Source: Acidovorax sp. HDW3 (GTDB lineage Bacteria; Pseudomonadota; Gammaproteobacteria; Burkholderiales; Burkholderiaceae_C). Taken from it: DNA of 64,000 bases. The notes under the pieces were generated by a model that saw only the letters and a list, made by a program, of their open reading frames with translations, had not been told where the DNA came from and searched no databases. The position numbers were made by a program, and so were the translations under genes. This document shows, piece by piece, positions 1 through 7,924 of the stretch (position 1 is the stretch's first letter; every line of letters begins with the position of its first letter). The stretch spans positions 2,691,001 to 2,755,000 of the forward strand of contig NZ_CP049885.1 in assembly GCF_011303755.1 (NCBI RefSeq), read 5' to 3'.

Positions 1-408
1 CAGCGGCGTCGTGATCGGCGCCATGCCACCGCTGATGCCTCCAGGCAGATCGGCGCTGATGTTGGACAACCGTTCTGCGACCTGCTGACGTGCCCAATAG
101 ATATCGGTGCCGTCCTCGAAATCGACCGTAATATCGACGATGCCGTATTTGGACATCGAGCGCAGGATGCGTTGATTGGGAATGCCCAGCATCTCGACTT
201 CTATCGGTACAGCAATGCGGGTTTCGATTTCCTCGGGCGTCATGCCCGGTGCTTTCATGATGATCTTGACCTGCGTGCTCGCAACGTCAGGGAACGCATC
301 GATCGGCAGATTCCGGAAGGCATACCAGCCTCCACCGGCCAGCAATGCGCCGACCAGCAGGACAAAAAGGCGCTGCGCGAGCGCGAATTGAACAAGGCAA
401 GTCAGCAT
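1..408 (-). CDS. Heavy-metal efflux RND permease (CzcA/CusA-like), N-terminal fragment
   Basis: The first 136 residues of an HME-family RND inner-membrane proton/metal antiporter are visible; the rest is beyond the left edge. After a short cytoplasmic start comes the first membrane helix (about residues 12-30), followed by the family signature PIDAFPDV and the early porter domain including DFEDGTDIYWARQQ, typical of CzcA/CusA/NccA proteins. The ATG lies one base after the stop of the membrane-fusion gene, so the two are one operon. The metal (Cu/Ag versus Co/Zn/Cd/Ni) cannot be decided because the TM4 signature residues are outside the window. Confidence 0.9.
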   Translation of the reverse strand, partial: MLTCLVQFALAQRLFVLLVGALLAGGGWYAFRNLPIDAFPDVASTQVKIIMKAPGMTPEEIETRIAVPIEVEMLGIPNQRILRSMSKYGIVDITVDFEDGTDIYWARQQVAERLSNISADLPGGISGGMAPITTPL

Positions 409-409
409 C

Positions 410-1525
410 TCAATTGCCCCCGCCCTTGCCGAGCCATGCCGCCTTCAGCCCGATCACTGAAGTAACGGCGATTTCCTGGCCAGCCCGAAGCGCACCCTGG
501 ACCCGCAACGCTTGACCGGCGCTATCCAATACATCCACTGGCGTGGCGACGAAGCCCTTATCGGTTCGCACGAAGACATAGGCCTTGTCGCCCTGGCGCG
601 CCACGGCGGCGACCGGCACCGGCCAACCTTCGCCGCCAGCGGCAAAGGCTACTTGGGCCTGGACGAACTCGCCCGGCCGCAGCGACACCGCCCCGCGTGT
701 GACCTCCGCGCGCAGCACTACCGTCTGGCTGTCGCTGACGGTGGCTCCCAGGCTGGTGGTGACCGCAACCGCATCCCTGCCAACAACGGTGACTTGGCCG
801 CCACGCGCTGTCACCCTCGACTGGCGCTCTACAGGCAACTGGATATCAAGCCACAGCTTGCGTGTGTCTGCGACACGCGCAAGGGGATCAGATTGTTGGA
901 CTCGTTGCCCCGGCTTGACGCCAAGATCAGTCACGATGCCCCCCGCACGTGCCCGGATGACTAGCGCGTCCTGCATCGAGCCGCCTGCGGCGACACGACT
1001 TATAGCGCCCGCATCCAAGCCTGCCAGCCTCAAGGCAGCTTCAGCTTGCCGCAAACGGGCTCGCTCCTCCGTTGCAGCAGTCTCCGCATCTTGCGCTCTG
1101 CGCTCAGGTACGATGCCTTCGGCGGCTAACTGCTTCTCGCGCTGCAAGTTCCTTTGCGCTAGACGGTTGCGCGAAGCAGCTTCCATCAGTTTGAGCTGCT
1201 GTTCGCCCAATTCTGGGCTGCTCAAGCGCAGTAAGGGTTGGCCCGGTTTGACGGCTTCATTCTGACCAATTAGTAGTTGATCGACTACGCCCGCCAACGG
1301 TGCGCTGACGACGTATTCTTGCGAAGGAGGCAGCACGACGCGAGCTGGGTAAGCCATACCCGGAATGGATGCCGGTTTGTCTAGGCGTTGTAGCTGTACG
1401 CCCAAGGCCTGCATCTGCGTGGCTGAAACCGCGAACTCGTCGGCGGCCAAGGCCGCCGACGGGAGAGAGAGCGCGATTGCGAAAGCGCAGAGCGTGCGCG
1501 TCCAAAGTGACGATTGGTAAGACAT
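410..1525 (-). CDS. RND efflux periplasmic adaptor (membrane fusion protein, CzcB/CusB-like)
   Basis: A 371-residue periplasmic adaptor that would link the RND permease to an outer-membrane channel. It starts with a Sec signal peptide (MSYQSSLWTRTLCAFAIAL followed by an AAA/ADE cleavage region), then a lipoyl/barrel-sandwich half (about 60-100), an alpha-hairpin rich in Gln, Arg and Glu (about 110-165), the second lipoyl half and beta-barrel. The reading frame is open further upstream to 1705, but the ATG at 1525 is chosen because it has GGAG seven bases upstream and begins a proper signal peptide. No His-rich metal-binding tail is present. It is the first efflux gene downstream of the BlaI/M56 pair. 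Confidence 0.9.
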   Translation of the reverse strand: MSYQSSLWTRTLCAFAIALSLPSAALAADEFAVSATQMQALGVQLQRLDKPASIPGMAYPARVVLPPSQEYVVSAPLAGVVDQLLIGQNEAVKPGQPLLRLSSPELGEQQLKLMEAASRNRLAQRNLQREKQLAAEGIVPERRAQDAETAATEERARLRQAEAALRLAGLDAGAISRVAAGGSMQDALVIRARAGGIVTDLGVKPGQRVQQSDPLARVADTRKLWLDIQLPVERQSRVTARGGQVTVVGRDAVAVTTSLGATVSDSQTVVLRAEVTRGAVSLRPGEFVQAQVAFAAGGEGWPVPVAAVARQGDKAYVFVRTDKGFVATPVDVLDSAGQALRVQGALRAGQEIAVTSVIGLKAAWLGKGGGN

Positions 1526-1653
1526 AAATGCTCCGATAAATACTCCGCGAAAATTCCAACAGCCGCTGCAATTAGCGAACAAGGTCTTGGCTGGTGAGCA
1601 AACGATCCGTGTTTTGGACGGACTAGCCGCGTATGCAGGAGCGGATTCACCAT

Positions 1654-1676
1654 AAAACCGATCGTTAATCGGTTTT
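1654..1676. promoter_or_regulatory. Operator-like inverted repeat upstream of the RND efflux genes
   Basis: A perfect palindrome with 9-bp arms, AAAACCGAT-N5-ATCGGTTTT, lies in the 186-bp gap between the M56 gene and the adaptor gene, about 150 bp before the adaptor ATG. A nearly identical palindrome precedes the blaI-like gene (3155-3175). Shared placement suggests both are bound by the BlaI-like repressor (inference). Confidence 0.7.
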
Positions 1677-1711
1677 TTGAGTAAAAAAACACAGCACACA
1701 CGCATATGAAC

Positions 1712-2710
1712 TTACCTCGTCATCACGGTGATGAGAGATTCGGTCACAGAGTGCAGCCAGCCGGTCGATAAGCTGCAAAAGGCCAGAACAACGATACCGA
1801 GCATTGGCCCCAAATACGAGATCGACGTGTGCCTGGATGACAGCAATGCTTCAACGCGCTCAGGGACAAAATCGGAAAAGAACGCCATCGTCAACGGCAC
1901 CTGCTCCCTCGCGTGTTGCCGAAATATCTTCTCCACCGTAACGATGGTTTCGGCCACGGCGACAGGGCATCCCACTTCTTTGGCGGCAGCAAAATCACAA
2001 CGCTGCTCCAAGGCGAGTTCCAGATCGCGCAACAACCGACGACGGACACCGGGCAACTGGATGCTGGACAGTACGGCAGCGGTCAAGCGATTCAGAACAT
2101 CACGATTGGCGATGTGAGCCTGTTCGTGCGCGAGCACCACGCGCAACTGCATCGGATTGAGTCGTCGCATCAACGACGTTGAAAGCAGAATGTGACCACG
2201 CCCGACGCCGCAGGCCAACGCCATAGGCTGTTCAACATCGAGCACGCGCAGTTTGTCGGGATACCCTGGACGACCACTCAGCCGCACCAGCGAGGCAAGG
2301 GTTCGACGAGCGCGCCAAAGACCTGCTGCGGCCCGCGCCGCCAGCCAAGCCGCATATCCTGCCAGCAACGCCAATGCACCCCATAGCCAAGCACTTTGCC
2401 CGTTACTGCTCGGGTGCCAAACGCACAGATGCAGAAGCGTGTCGGCATGCGCAGAACAGGCAGCGGCAAATAGGGCTGAGTCGTCGAACATCGACGGCAT
2501 TGCAATGGTCATCACCGCGTAGGCGATGCCTGCCAATGCAGGCGTTACCAGCATCCACCAAGATACCCGCGCCCGCTGAGAGGGGGCCTTGCCTGACAGC
2601 GCACGACGCAATGGATGCTCGCAGGCACCGATCAGCAGAGTAAGCGTCACTGCCAGCACGAAGCCGGACAGCAATGCAAACTGAAGTAGTGGGCCATAGC
2701 TCGTCATCAC
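1712..2710 (-). CDS. M56 family (BlaR1-type) membrane metallopeptidase
   Basis: A 332-residue membrane protein with several hydrophobic segments (about 8-27, 50-70, 105-128 and 300-320) and the zinc peptidase motif HEQAH (about residue 194), which is the HExxH of M56/BlaR1 proteases. Unlike BlaR1 or MecR1 it has no C-terminal penicillin-binding sensor domain, so its signal is probably something other than a beta-lactam. Its start overlaps the stop of the BlaI-like repressor gene by four bases (ATGA), so the pair is translationally coupled. By family analogy it would relieve repression by triggering repressor cleavage; metal or envelope stress is the plausible signal given the efflux genes downstream. 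Confidence 0.88.
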   Translation of the reverse strand: MMTSYGPLLQFALLSGFVLAVTLTLLIGACEHPLRRALSGKAPSQRARVSWWMLVTPALAGIAYAVMTIAMPSMFDDSALFAAACSAHADTLLHLCVWHPSSNGQSAWLWGALALLAGYAAWLAARAAAGLWRARRTLASLVRLSGRPGYPDKLRVLDVEQPMALACGVGRGHILLSTSLMRRLNPMQLRVVLAHEQAHIANRDVLNRLTAAVLSSIQLPGVRRRLLRDLELALEQRCDFAAAKEVGCPVAVAETIVTVEKIFRQHAREQVPLTMAFFSDFVPERVEALLSSRHTSISYLGPMLGIVVLAFCSLSTGWLHSVTESLITVMTR

Positions 2711-3105
2711 GGCTGATCCAATTCAGCCCGACGACGTGCGATCAATTCCTCCAACCTCTTGAGCTGGTCGTCATCCGCCCTTGCAGCAAGATCGACAAAT
2801 GCGCTCAGCAACGCATCGGGCTGCGGCCCTGCGACACGACGCACCGTGGATTCCACCAGTTTCTGGATCAATTCGCGGCGGGAAACTCGCGCTGAGTATT
2901 CATAGGCATGGCTGATCTTTTCGCGCTGGAGCATGGCTTTGCGAAACAGACGTTCCAGCGTAGATTGCACGGTGTTCAAAGAAATCGAGCGCGACTGTCC
3001 AATGCGGGAATAAACCGCCTTGGTGTCGGACGGGCCGAAGCGCCAGATGTCTTCAAGCACGGCGATTTCCAGATCGCCAAGTGTTGGTACGCTGTGGTTG
3101 GTCAA
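2707..3105 (-). CDS. BlaI/MecI/CopY-family transcriptional repressor
   Basis: A 132-residue winged-helix repressor of the penicillinase-repressor family. The N-terminal half (about 8-75) contains the typical LGDLEIAVLEDIW opening and the recognition region SLNTVQSTLERL; the C-terminal half is the helical dimerisation part that BlaR1-type proteases cut. It heads a minus-strand operon with the M56 protease (4-base overlap) and, after a 186-bp gap, the RND efflux genes. A palindrome covering its own -35 region and a second copy before the efflux genes indicate autoregulation plus control of the pump. Regulation of RND metal efflux by a BlaI/M56 pair is less common than by CzcRS or MerR-type regulators. 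Confidence 0.9.
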   Translation of the reverse strand: MTNHSVPTLGDLEIAVLEDIWRFGPSDTKAVYSRIGQSRSISLNTVQSTLERLFRKAMLQREKISHAYEYSARVSRRELIQKLVESTVRRVAGPQPDALLSAFVDLAARADDDQLKRLEELIARRRAELDQP

Positions 3106-3139
3106 GGTTGTCAGCTCCGAGCTTTGACTCTAACTAATG

Positions 3140-3175
3140 AGTATCGTCCAGAAAAAACCGACCGTCAATCGGTTT
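3140..3175 (-). promoter_or_regulatory. Promoter and operator of the blaI-like gene
   Basis: On the minus strand TTGACG (3168-3163) and GATACT (3145-3140) are separated by 17 bases, a good sigma70 promoter 35 bp before the ATG at 3105. The -35 hexamer lies in the centre of the imperfect palindrome AAACCGAc-N5-ATCGGTTT (3155-3175), matching the palindrome at 1654-1676. Confidence 0.7.
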
Positions 3176-3215
3176 ATTGTGCCATGCCGGCACTCCGCCT
3201 CGCTCTTGCGGGCAA

Positions 3216-5213
3216 TCAAGCGACAGTAGGCCCGCGTTGCCGCCCAATCTCCCAGGACACCCCGCCACCGCGCACGGTTGCCGCAAGCTGCTGCCCCAGC
3301 CGCTGTTCAATCACCGGCTTCCACGGCACCAGCGAGAAGCCCATGCCGTCATCGAGCATCGCGTAGCGCCCGCTGGCGAGCATGACGCTGCGCCGGTAGA
3401 TGCCAGCCACGCGCTGCCCGTCGGCCACGGGCCGGTGCTCCAGGCCGGTATCGGCGGCAATGTCTTTGGCGGCCTGTGCCAGTTCCCGGTTGCGCAGCGT
3501 GCCCAGCAGGTTGCGCGCCAGGATCACGCGCTGTCCACGCCGCTCGGCCAGCCCCTGTTCGGCGAGGAAGTCGGCGCGCTGCTGCATCGCCTGCTTGGCC
3601 TCGCCACCAAAGCCCAGGTCGCCCAGGCCCGAGCCGCTGCCGATCAGTTGCTGGTCGAGCCAGGTGGCTCCGATCACGCGCGCCTGCCGCTCGATGGGCA
3701 GGTGCGATTTCAGCTCCACGGCCACGCCGCCCAGGCGCTGCGCGTCGTAGCGGCGGCCCTGCTCGGGCAGGTCGCCCGGCACCTTCCACAGCCCTTCCGC
3801 CACGCGCTCAACGATGCCGGCACGGCGCAGGGCTTCCAGCCTGCGGACGTGGGCGGCTACTACCTCCTGCGGGTCGCGTCCGAGGACGGCTTGGCCCTGT
3901 GCCACCGCCAAGTGGTGGTCGGTGCGATACAGGCCGTCGCTCGCCAGCGCGGCGATGTTCCTGTCGGCCGCGCGCACGTCGGCCGATCCCTTCACCTCCA
4001 CCACGGCGCCGGTCGGATAGTTCGCCAGCTCGTCGCGGGCGTTGAGCGCAACGTAGTGCGCCTTGCCGTCCACGCCGTCGATGACCAGATAGCCCCGGTC
4101 GCGCAGCTCGTCGGCCAGCCCCTTCGCGGCCACGCGCCCGAGGATGGTTTGGCCACTTCCATCCGCATCATGGCCCGGCTCGAACACCGCCAGCTCGCGC
4201 GGCTCGCCGCGCATGGCCCTTTGCATCGTGCGGATGATGTCGCCGCGTTCGCCCAGGGCGCGCAGGGTCTTCTCCGCATCGGCATGGACGGCCCAGGTGC
4301 CGGGCTTCGCCTCGTCGGCCAGGCCCAGGCGCTGCAAGCGTTGCAGGCGGCCGATCAGCAGCAGGCGCTGGCGCTGCAAGCGGGGTTCGTTGAGCCGTTC
4401 GACATGCACCAGGCCATCGTCGCCGGCCTCGCGCTTCAAGGTGCGATCCAGGCTCGTCCACCGCTCTTGCTCCACCTCGCGCTGCAAGGTCTGCTGGATC
4501 TCCAGCTCGGTGCGCGGCCCCAGCCATTCGGTCGCCAGCTCGGCGGCGCGGTGGCGGAAGCCATCGGCGATGTAGTCGCCCGCGATGATGAGGTCTTTGC
4601 CGGTGTCATCGCGCCCGCGCACGACGATGTGCGTGTGCGGGTTGTCGGTGTTCCAGTGGTTCACGGCCACCCAATCGAGGCCTGTGCCCAGGTCGGCCTC
4701 CATGCGGCCCATGAGGTGCCGCGTGTAGGTGCGCAGGTCTTCCAGCTCCGCGCCATCCTCGGGCGAGAGGATGAAGTGGAAATGGTGCCGGTCGTCGGCG
4801 CAGCGTTCCTTGAAGGCATCGAGGTCAGCGGCGTCGGTCTGCGGCCCGTAGGCTTGGCCCGGCTCGCCGTCGCGTCCCACACCATCGCGTTCGATATAGC
4901 GCAGGTGCTTGGCGAGCGACTGCGGGCTGGCTCGCTGGTGGTTCACCAGCAAGGTCTTGATGGTCACGCGCCGCGACATGGGCGTCAGCTTCGCGCCCGC
5001 GAAGCGCGCCGCCGTGTGGCCGCGCCCGAGGCGCGAGCCGGGCCGCTGGCCGGTGCCGCGCGCCGATGCCGGACGGGGCACCGTGGACTTGCCGCTGCTG
5101 GCCTTGCCCGCCTGTTTGAGCACCTTGGAAACGAAGCTCTGCCCCTGGCCCTTGCCCCGGTTCTTCGGAGCGCTGGGGCGCACGCGGAAATCGTCGTCGC
5201 GGCGGTCGCTCAT
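3216..5213 (-). CDS. Relaxase / mobilisation nuclease with DUF3363 C-terminal domain (TraI/RlxS-type)
   Basis: A 665-residue conjugative relaxase that would nick the ICE at oriT and pilot the strand. The start at 5213 (MSDRRDDDFRVRPSAPKNRG) was preferred over a longer upstream frame because the upstream extension is low-complexity Arg/Ala of non-coding type. A basic N-terminal stretch precedes the relaxase core with HHFHFILSPEDG (143-154) and the metal-binding three-histidine motif NTDNPHTHIVV (188-198). The C-terminal two thirds correspond to DUF3363. This family is characteristic of Tn4371-like and related broad-host ICEs. It is followed on the minus strand by the metal efflux cargo. Confidence 0.92.
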   Translation of the reverse strand: MSDRRDDDFRVRPSAPKNRGKGQGQSFVSKVLKQAGKASSGKSTVPRPASARGTGQRPGSRLGRGHTAARFAGAKLTPMSRRVTIKTLLVNHQRASPQSLAKHLRYIERDGVGRDGEPGQAYGPQTDAADLDAFKERCADDRHHFHFILSPEDGAELEDLRTYTRHLMGRMEADLGTGLDWVAVNHWNTDNPHTHIVVRGRDDTGKDLIIAGDYIADGFRHRAAELATEWLGPRTELEIQQTLQREVEQERWTSLDRTLKREAGDDGLVHVERLNEPRLQRQRLLLIGRLQRLQRLGLADEAKPGTWAVHADAEKTLRALGERGDIIRTMQRAMRGEPRELAVFEPGHDADGSGQTILGRVAAKGLADELRDRGYLVIDGVDGKAHYVALNARDELANYPTGAVVEVKGSADVRAADRNIAALASDGLYRTDHHLAVAQGQAVLGRDPQEVVAAHVRRLEALRRAGIVERVAEGLWKVPGDLPEQGRRYDAQRLGGVAVELKSHLPIERQARVIGATWLDQQLIGSGSGLGDLGFGGEAKQAMQQRADFLAEQGLAERRGQRVILARNLLGTLRNRELAQAAKDIAADTGLEHRPVADGQRVAGIYRRSVMLASGRYAMLDDGMGFSLVPWKPVIEQRLGQQLAATVRGGGVSWEIGRQRGPTVA

Positions 5214-5637
5214 GGCTGTCTCCAAGGAAAGCTGCGGCGTGCCCGAGCGTGCAAAGCACGCGGGCCGCTCTGTCTTGGCGCGGGCCTCGCGCCACACGCG
5301 GCACGGCGGCGAAGCCGCTCCGTGCCGCGCCAACCCCACGTGCAGACTGGCTTTCGACGCGGCCCGGTGCCGCGTCCTTTTGTCTTGCCTTCCGCCTTTG
5401 CCCCTCGCTGACGCTCCGGGCAGCGGCGGCCCGGCGCCGCTGCTGCGCGAGCAGCCAGCGCGCCGGCGAACGCGGCGACGGCCATAGGCCGGGCGCGTTC
5501 GAGGCAAGACGCCTGCACGTGGGAAGGCAGCGCGAAGTGCGGCGCGGATGCGCTCGCACTGCACGCGCGATGACACGCGGAACGCCACCGGATCGGCACG
5601 CCTGATAGCACGATGATGCGCAGCGAATCGGCGGCGA
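5214..5637. other. 424-bp gene-free region between traF and relaxase; possible oriT region
   Basis: No convincing gene. It is extremely GC-rich with several hairpins, for example CCGGGC-N7-GCCCGG around 5416-5434, and an iteron-like copy of the repA-region repeat at 5600-5614. Relaxase genes usually have their nick site close by, so this is the natural place to look for oriT, but no nic consensus was recognised. Confidence 0.4.
5600..5614 (+). repeat. Isolated copy of the repA-region iteron
   Basis: GCCTGATAGCACGAT here is identical to the core of the three iterons at 7838-7900, more than 2 kb away, and lies just downstream of traF on the minus strand. Confidence 0.75.
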
Positions 5638-6225
5638 TCATGGGCGCTTCTCCAGCCAGACCGGGTGCGCGACGCCGATCACGGCGGATGTGCTGACCGG
5701 CCCGAAATACCGGCTGTCGAACGACGCCGGATTGGTCGAACTGAGCAGGAACAGTTCGCCAGGGCGAAGCTGCCGGCACTGCGGCCAGGATGGCAGCGGA
5801 CGGCCCAGCCGGTCGGCGGGCCGAACGGCAGCCACCGGCACGCCGTCGATCCACACCAGCGCATCGAAAACGCAAACGTGCTGCGGCGCGGTCGCGCCCA
5901 CGCGCTTGAGCAGCGGCACGCGCGCCGGCAGGTAGCCGCGCTGCGCGGCCAGCGCGGCGGCGTCTGGCGGCAGCGTGGCTAGGACGATGCTGTCCACGGA
6001 CAACGGACGTGGCGGCGAGCCGGGCCGATGGTGCAGCGGATCGACGCGATACCAGCCGACCGCCACGCTGTCGGACGGGTTGTAGATCAGGCGCGGCAGC
6101 GGATGCACGAAGGACGCCCAGGCCAGCGCAGCGAGGCCGCAGGCGGCGAGGCCCGCGAGCACGATGCGAGCGCGCAGGCGCGAGCGCGGATGCGGCGCGG
6201 TGCCGATGGCGGAAACGGCGGTCAT
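5638..6225 (-). CDS. traF: TraF-like S26 family conjugal transfer peptidase
   Basis: A 195-residue signal-peptidase-like protein of the TraF family, which in RP4-type systems processes and cyclises the conjugative pilin. One N-terminal membrane anchor (about 20-40) is followed by the catalytic serine region NPSDSVAVGWY (Ser53 by comparison with the family) and the general-base lysine in LLKRVGA (Lys107). The C-terminal FLLSSTNPASFDSRYFGPV block is typical of S26 proteins. Its start overlaps the DUF2840 stop (ATGA), placing it in one operon with DUF2840, the partition genes and perhaps the relaxase. Confidence 0.92.
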   Translation of the reverse strand: MTAVSAIGTAPHPRSRLRARIVLAGLAACGLAALAWASFVHPLPRLIYNPSDSVAVGWYRVDPLHHRPGSPPRPLSVDSIVLATLPPDAAALAAQRGYLPARVPLLKRVGATAPQHVCVFDALVWIDGVPVAAVRPADRLGRPLPSWPQCRQLRPGELFLLSSTNPASFDSRYFGPVSTSAVIGVAHPVWLEKRP

Positions 6226-6755
6226 GGCAGCGCCCTCCCGGTCAGCCAGGCGGCGTGCCGCTCGGCGGTGTATTCGGGCAACGGCAGGCGCGCGGCGAGC
6301 CGGTTGGCGAGCGTGCGCCAGTACGCGGGCGAGACGGCAACGGGTGCGATGCCCAGCGCCTCGATGGCGTCGATGCGCTCCAGCACGGCACGCACTTGCC
6401 CGTCGCCCTCGGCGTGCAGCAACAGGCGCGCGCCGGGCTGCACGCCGGGGATGCGCTGCGCCGCGTCCAACGGTGTGCAGGCTTGCATCACCATGAGCTG
6501 CCAGCGCACGGTGCCGTAGTCGTTGGCCTGCCAGCGGATGCGGCAGAACACAGCGCCCGGCAGGAACACCGCGCTGCGCCGCCAGCGGTCGAGCTGGTGC
6601 GTGCGCTCGGGTTCGCCGAAGCGCAGGTAGAGCTTGAAACGGGCCTCGATGTAGGCCAGCGCCACGCGCGTCAGCGGCGCGCTGGCGGGCTGGCCGACAG
6701 GCGCAGTCAGCGCAGCCGTGGCCGCGACGGCGGCAGGCGAAGCGGATGCGGTCAT
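6222..6755 (-). CDS. DUF2840 domain-containing ICE protein
   Basis: A 177-residue protein of unknown biochemical role that is regularly found between the partition genes and traF in Tn4371-like ICEs. It begins with an Ala-rich low-complexity segment and continues with a compact domain containing LDRWRRSAVFLPG and IRWQANDYGTVRWQL. The start at 6755 is chosen because the ATG overlaps the stop of the ribbon-helix-helix gene by four bases and because a longer upstream frame would run through that gene. Probably a transfer or maintenance accessory, by context only. Confidence 0.85.
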   Translation of the reverse strand: MTASASPAAVAATAALTAPVGQPASAPLTRVALAYIEARFKLYLRFGEPERTHQLDRWRRSAVFLPGAVFCRIRWQANDYGTVRWQLMVMQACTPLDAAQRIPGVQPGARLLLHAEGDGQVRAVLERIDAIEALGIAPVAVSPAYWRTLANRLAARLPLPEYTAERHAAWLTGRALP

Positions 6756-7036
6756 GGTGTGTTCTCCCTGTGGTTCTCGGGAAACTCCTGCTCCAGCAGG
6801 CCGCGCAGCAGGTCGGCCACGGTCACGCCTTGCGTGAAGGCCGATACCTTGATGCGCGCCCGCATGGCGGGCGTGATGTCGAGGGTGAGGCGGGCCGTGT
6901 AGAGGTCGCCCTTGCCCAGCGCATCGGCGTCGCCCTGGCGAATCCACGCCTCGGCGTGCGGATTCGCGGGCGGACGCGCGCCGATGCCGACGCGCTTTGC
7001 CGCACGTTTGCTGTTCGGTGGTGGCTTCTCTGTCAT
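6752..7036 (-). CDS. ParG-like ribbon-helix-helix partition protein
   Basis: A 94-residue protein with a basic, disordered N-terminus and a C-terminal ribbon-helix-helix (about 48-88: YTARLTLDITPAMRARIKVS...), resembling ParG/Omega centromere-binding proteins that work with short ParA ATPases. The ATG overlaps the parA stop codon (ATGA), a typical parA-parG coupling; a GTG nine bases earlier is an alternative start. It probably binds the partition site and represses the operon; a centromere-like array was not identified. Confidence 0.82.
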   Translation of the reverse strand: MTEKPPPNSKRAAKRVGIGARPPANPHAEAWIRQGDADALGKGDLYTARLTLDITPAMRARIKVSAFTQGVTVADLLRGLLEQEFPENHRENTP

Positions 7037-7671
7037 GTCGTCCACCGCAGCAGTTCATCCACAAGGGCGGTGATTTCCCGTGCGGCGGCGCTGTCCGGCG
7101 CCGTCTCGCGTGCAAGCCGGCCAGCGGCCACGCTGTCGGCGAACACGATGCGCTGATGCACTTCCGCGCGCAGCGCAGGAAGCGGCTGGTCGGCGAGTGC
7201 CTGGCGCGCTTCGCGCCCGATCACGGTGGTACTGACACGCCGATTGATGACGAAGGCCGCGCGCAGCGCAGGCCGGAACACCTGCGCCTCGCGGATCAGC
7301 GCGACCATCTCGGCGCTGGCCCACAGGTCGTAGGGGCTGGGCTGCACCGGGATCAGCACGCGCTCGGCCGCCAGCAGCGCGGAGCGCGCCAAGGCGGCGA
7401 TGCGCGGCGGCCCGTCGATGACGACGTGATCGGCCCGCCTGGCAAGCTCTGGCGCTTCCTGATGCAGCGTTTCGCGTGCGAGGCCCACGGCGCTGAAAAG
7501 CCGTGGCAAGCCTTGCTGGCTTCTGCGCTGTGTCCAGTCCAGCGATGAACCCTGTGGGTCAGCGTCCAGCAGCACGACGTGCTGGCCGCGCATGGCCAGC
7601 TCGCCAGCGATGTGGGTGGCGAGCGTGGTCTTGCCCACGCCGCCTTTCTGGTTGAGAAGCGCGACGATCAT
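7033..7671 (-). CDS. parA: ParA-family partition ATPase
   Basis: A 212-residue Walker-type ATPase with a deviant Walker A motif QKGGVGKTT (8-16), a Walker A' region VLLDADPQGSS and a Walker B region HVVIDGPP. The absence of an N-terminal helix-turn-helix makes it a type Ib ParA, which fits its small ribbon-helix-helix partner encoded downstream. The ATG at 7671 is preceded by GGAGGG at suitable spacing; a longer start at 7740 would reach into the putative origin region. It would stabilise the excised circular form of the ICE. Confidence 0.92.
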   Translation of the reverse strand: MIVALLNQKGGVGKTTLATHIAGELAMRGQHVVLLDADPQGSSLDWTQRRSQQGLPRLFSAVGLARETLHQEAPELARRADHVVIDGPPRIAALARSALLAAERVLIPVQPSPYDLWASAEMVALIREAQVFRPALRAAFVINRRVSTTVIGREARQALADQPLPALRAEVHQRIVFADSVAAGRLARETAPDSAAAREITALVDELLRWTT

Positions 7672-7732
7672 GGCCTGGCCCTCCGTGTTGGAAAGCCCGG
7701 CTGTTGCTGCTGCGTTGGTGGCCGCGTGGCGG

Positions 7733-7924
7733 TTATCCACCGCAACGGCGTTTCCCTACTAAAAGTTAGAGAAATTAAGTTAGGGAAGTTAGGGGGCGCG
7801 AAAACCCAGTGCTGGCGCGGGTTTGCGGCTGATTTTGTTGCCTGATAGCACGATAGTTCGTTGCCTGATAGCACGATACTTCTGTTGCCTGATAGCACGA
7901 GTCCGTCCACAGGCTCTCCCGCAG
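7733..7924. other. Putative replication origin (oriV) of the ICE
   Basis: Between parA and repA lie a DnaA-box-like TTATCCACC (7733-7741), an AT-rich block with repeated GTTAGRGAA-like units (about 7760-7795) and three iterons (7838-7900). This combination next to an initiator gene is the usual layout of an iteron origin; function is inferred. Confidence 0.7.
7838..7900 (+). repeat. Three iterons
   Basis: TTGCCTGATAGCACGA occurs at 7838, 7861 and 7885, spaced 23 and 24 bp (about two helical turns), immediately downstream of repA. A fourth copy of the core is at 5600-5614. Confidence 0.85.

Noticed and set aside
3177..5411. Long plus-strand open frame opposite the relaxase
   Set aside because: It mirrors the real minus-strand gene in GC-rich DNA, has low-complexity Ala/Arg/Gln composition and no recognisable domain.
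5214..5588. N-terminal extension of the relaxase to 5588
   Set aside because: Arg/Ala/Gly low complexity, no ribosome site, and the conserved proteins begin near MSDRRDDD.
7838..7900. CRISPR-like direct repeats
   Set aside because: Repeats are 16-17 bp with 6-8 bp gaps, next to repA and a DnaA box, which fits iterons, not a CRISPR array; no cas genes.
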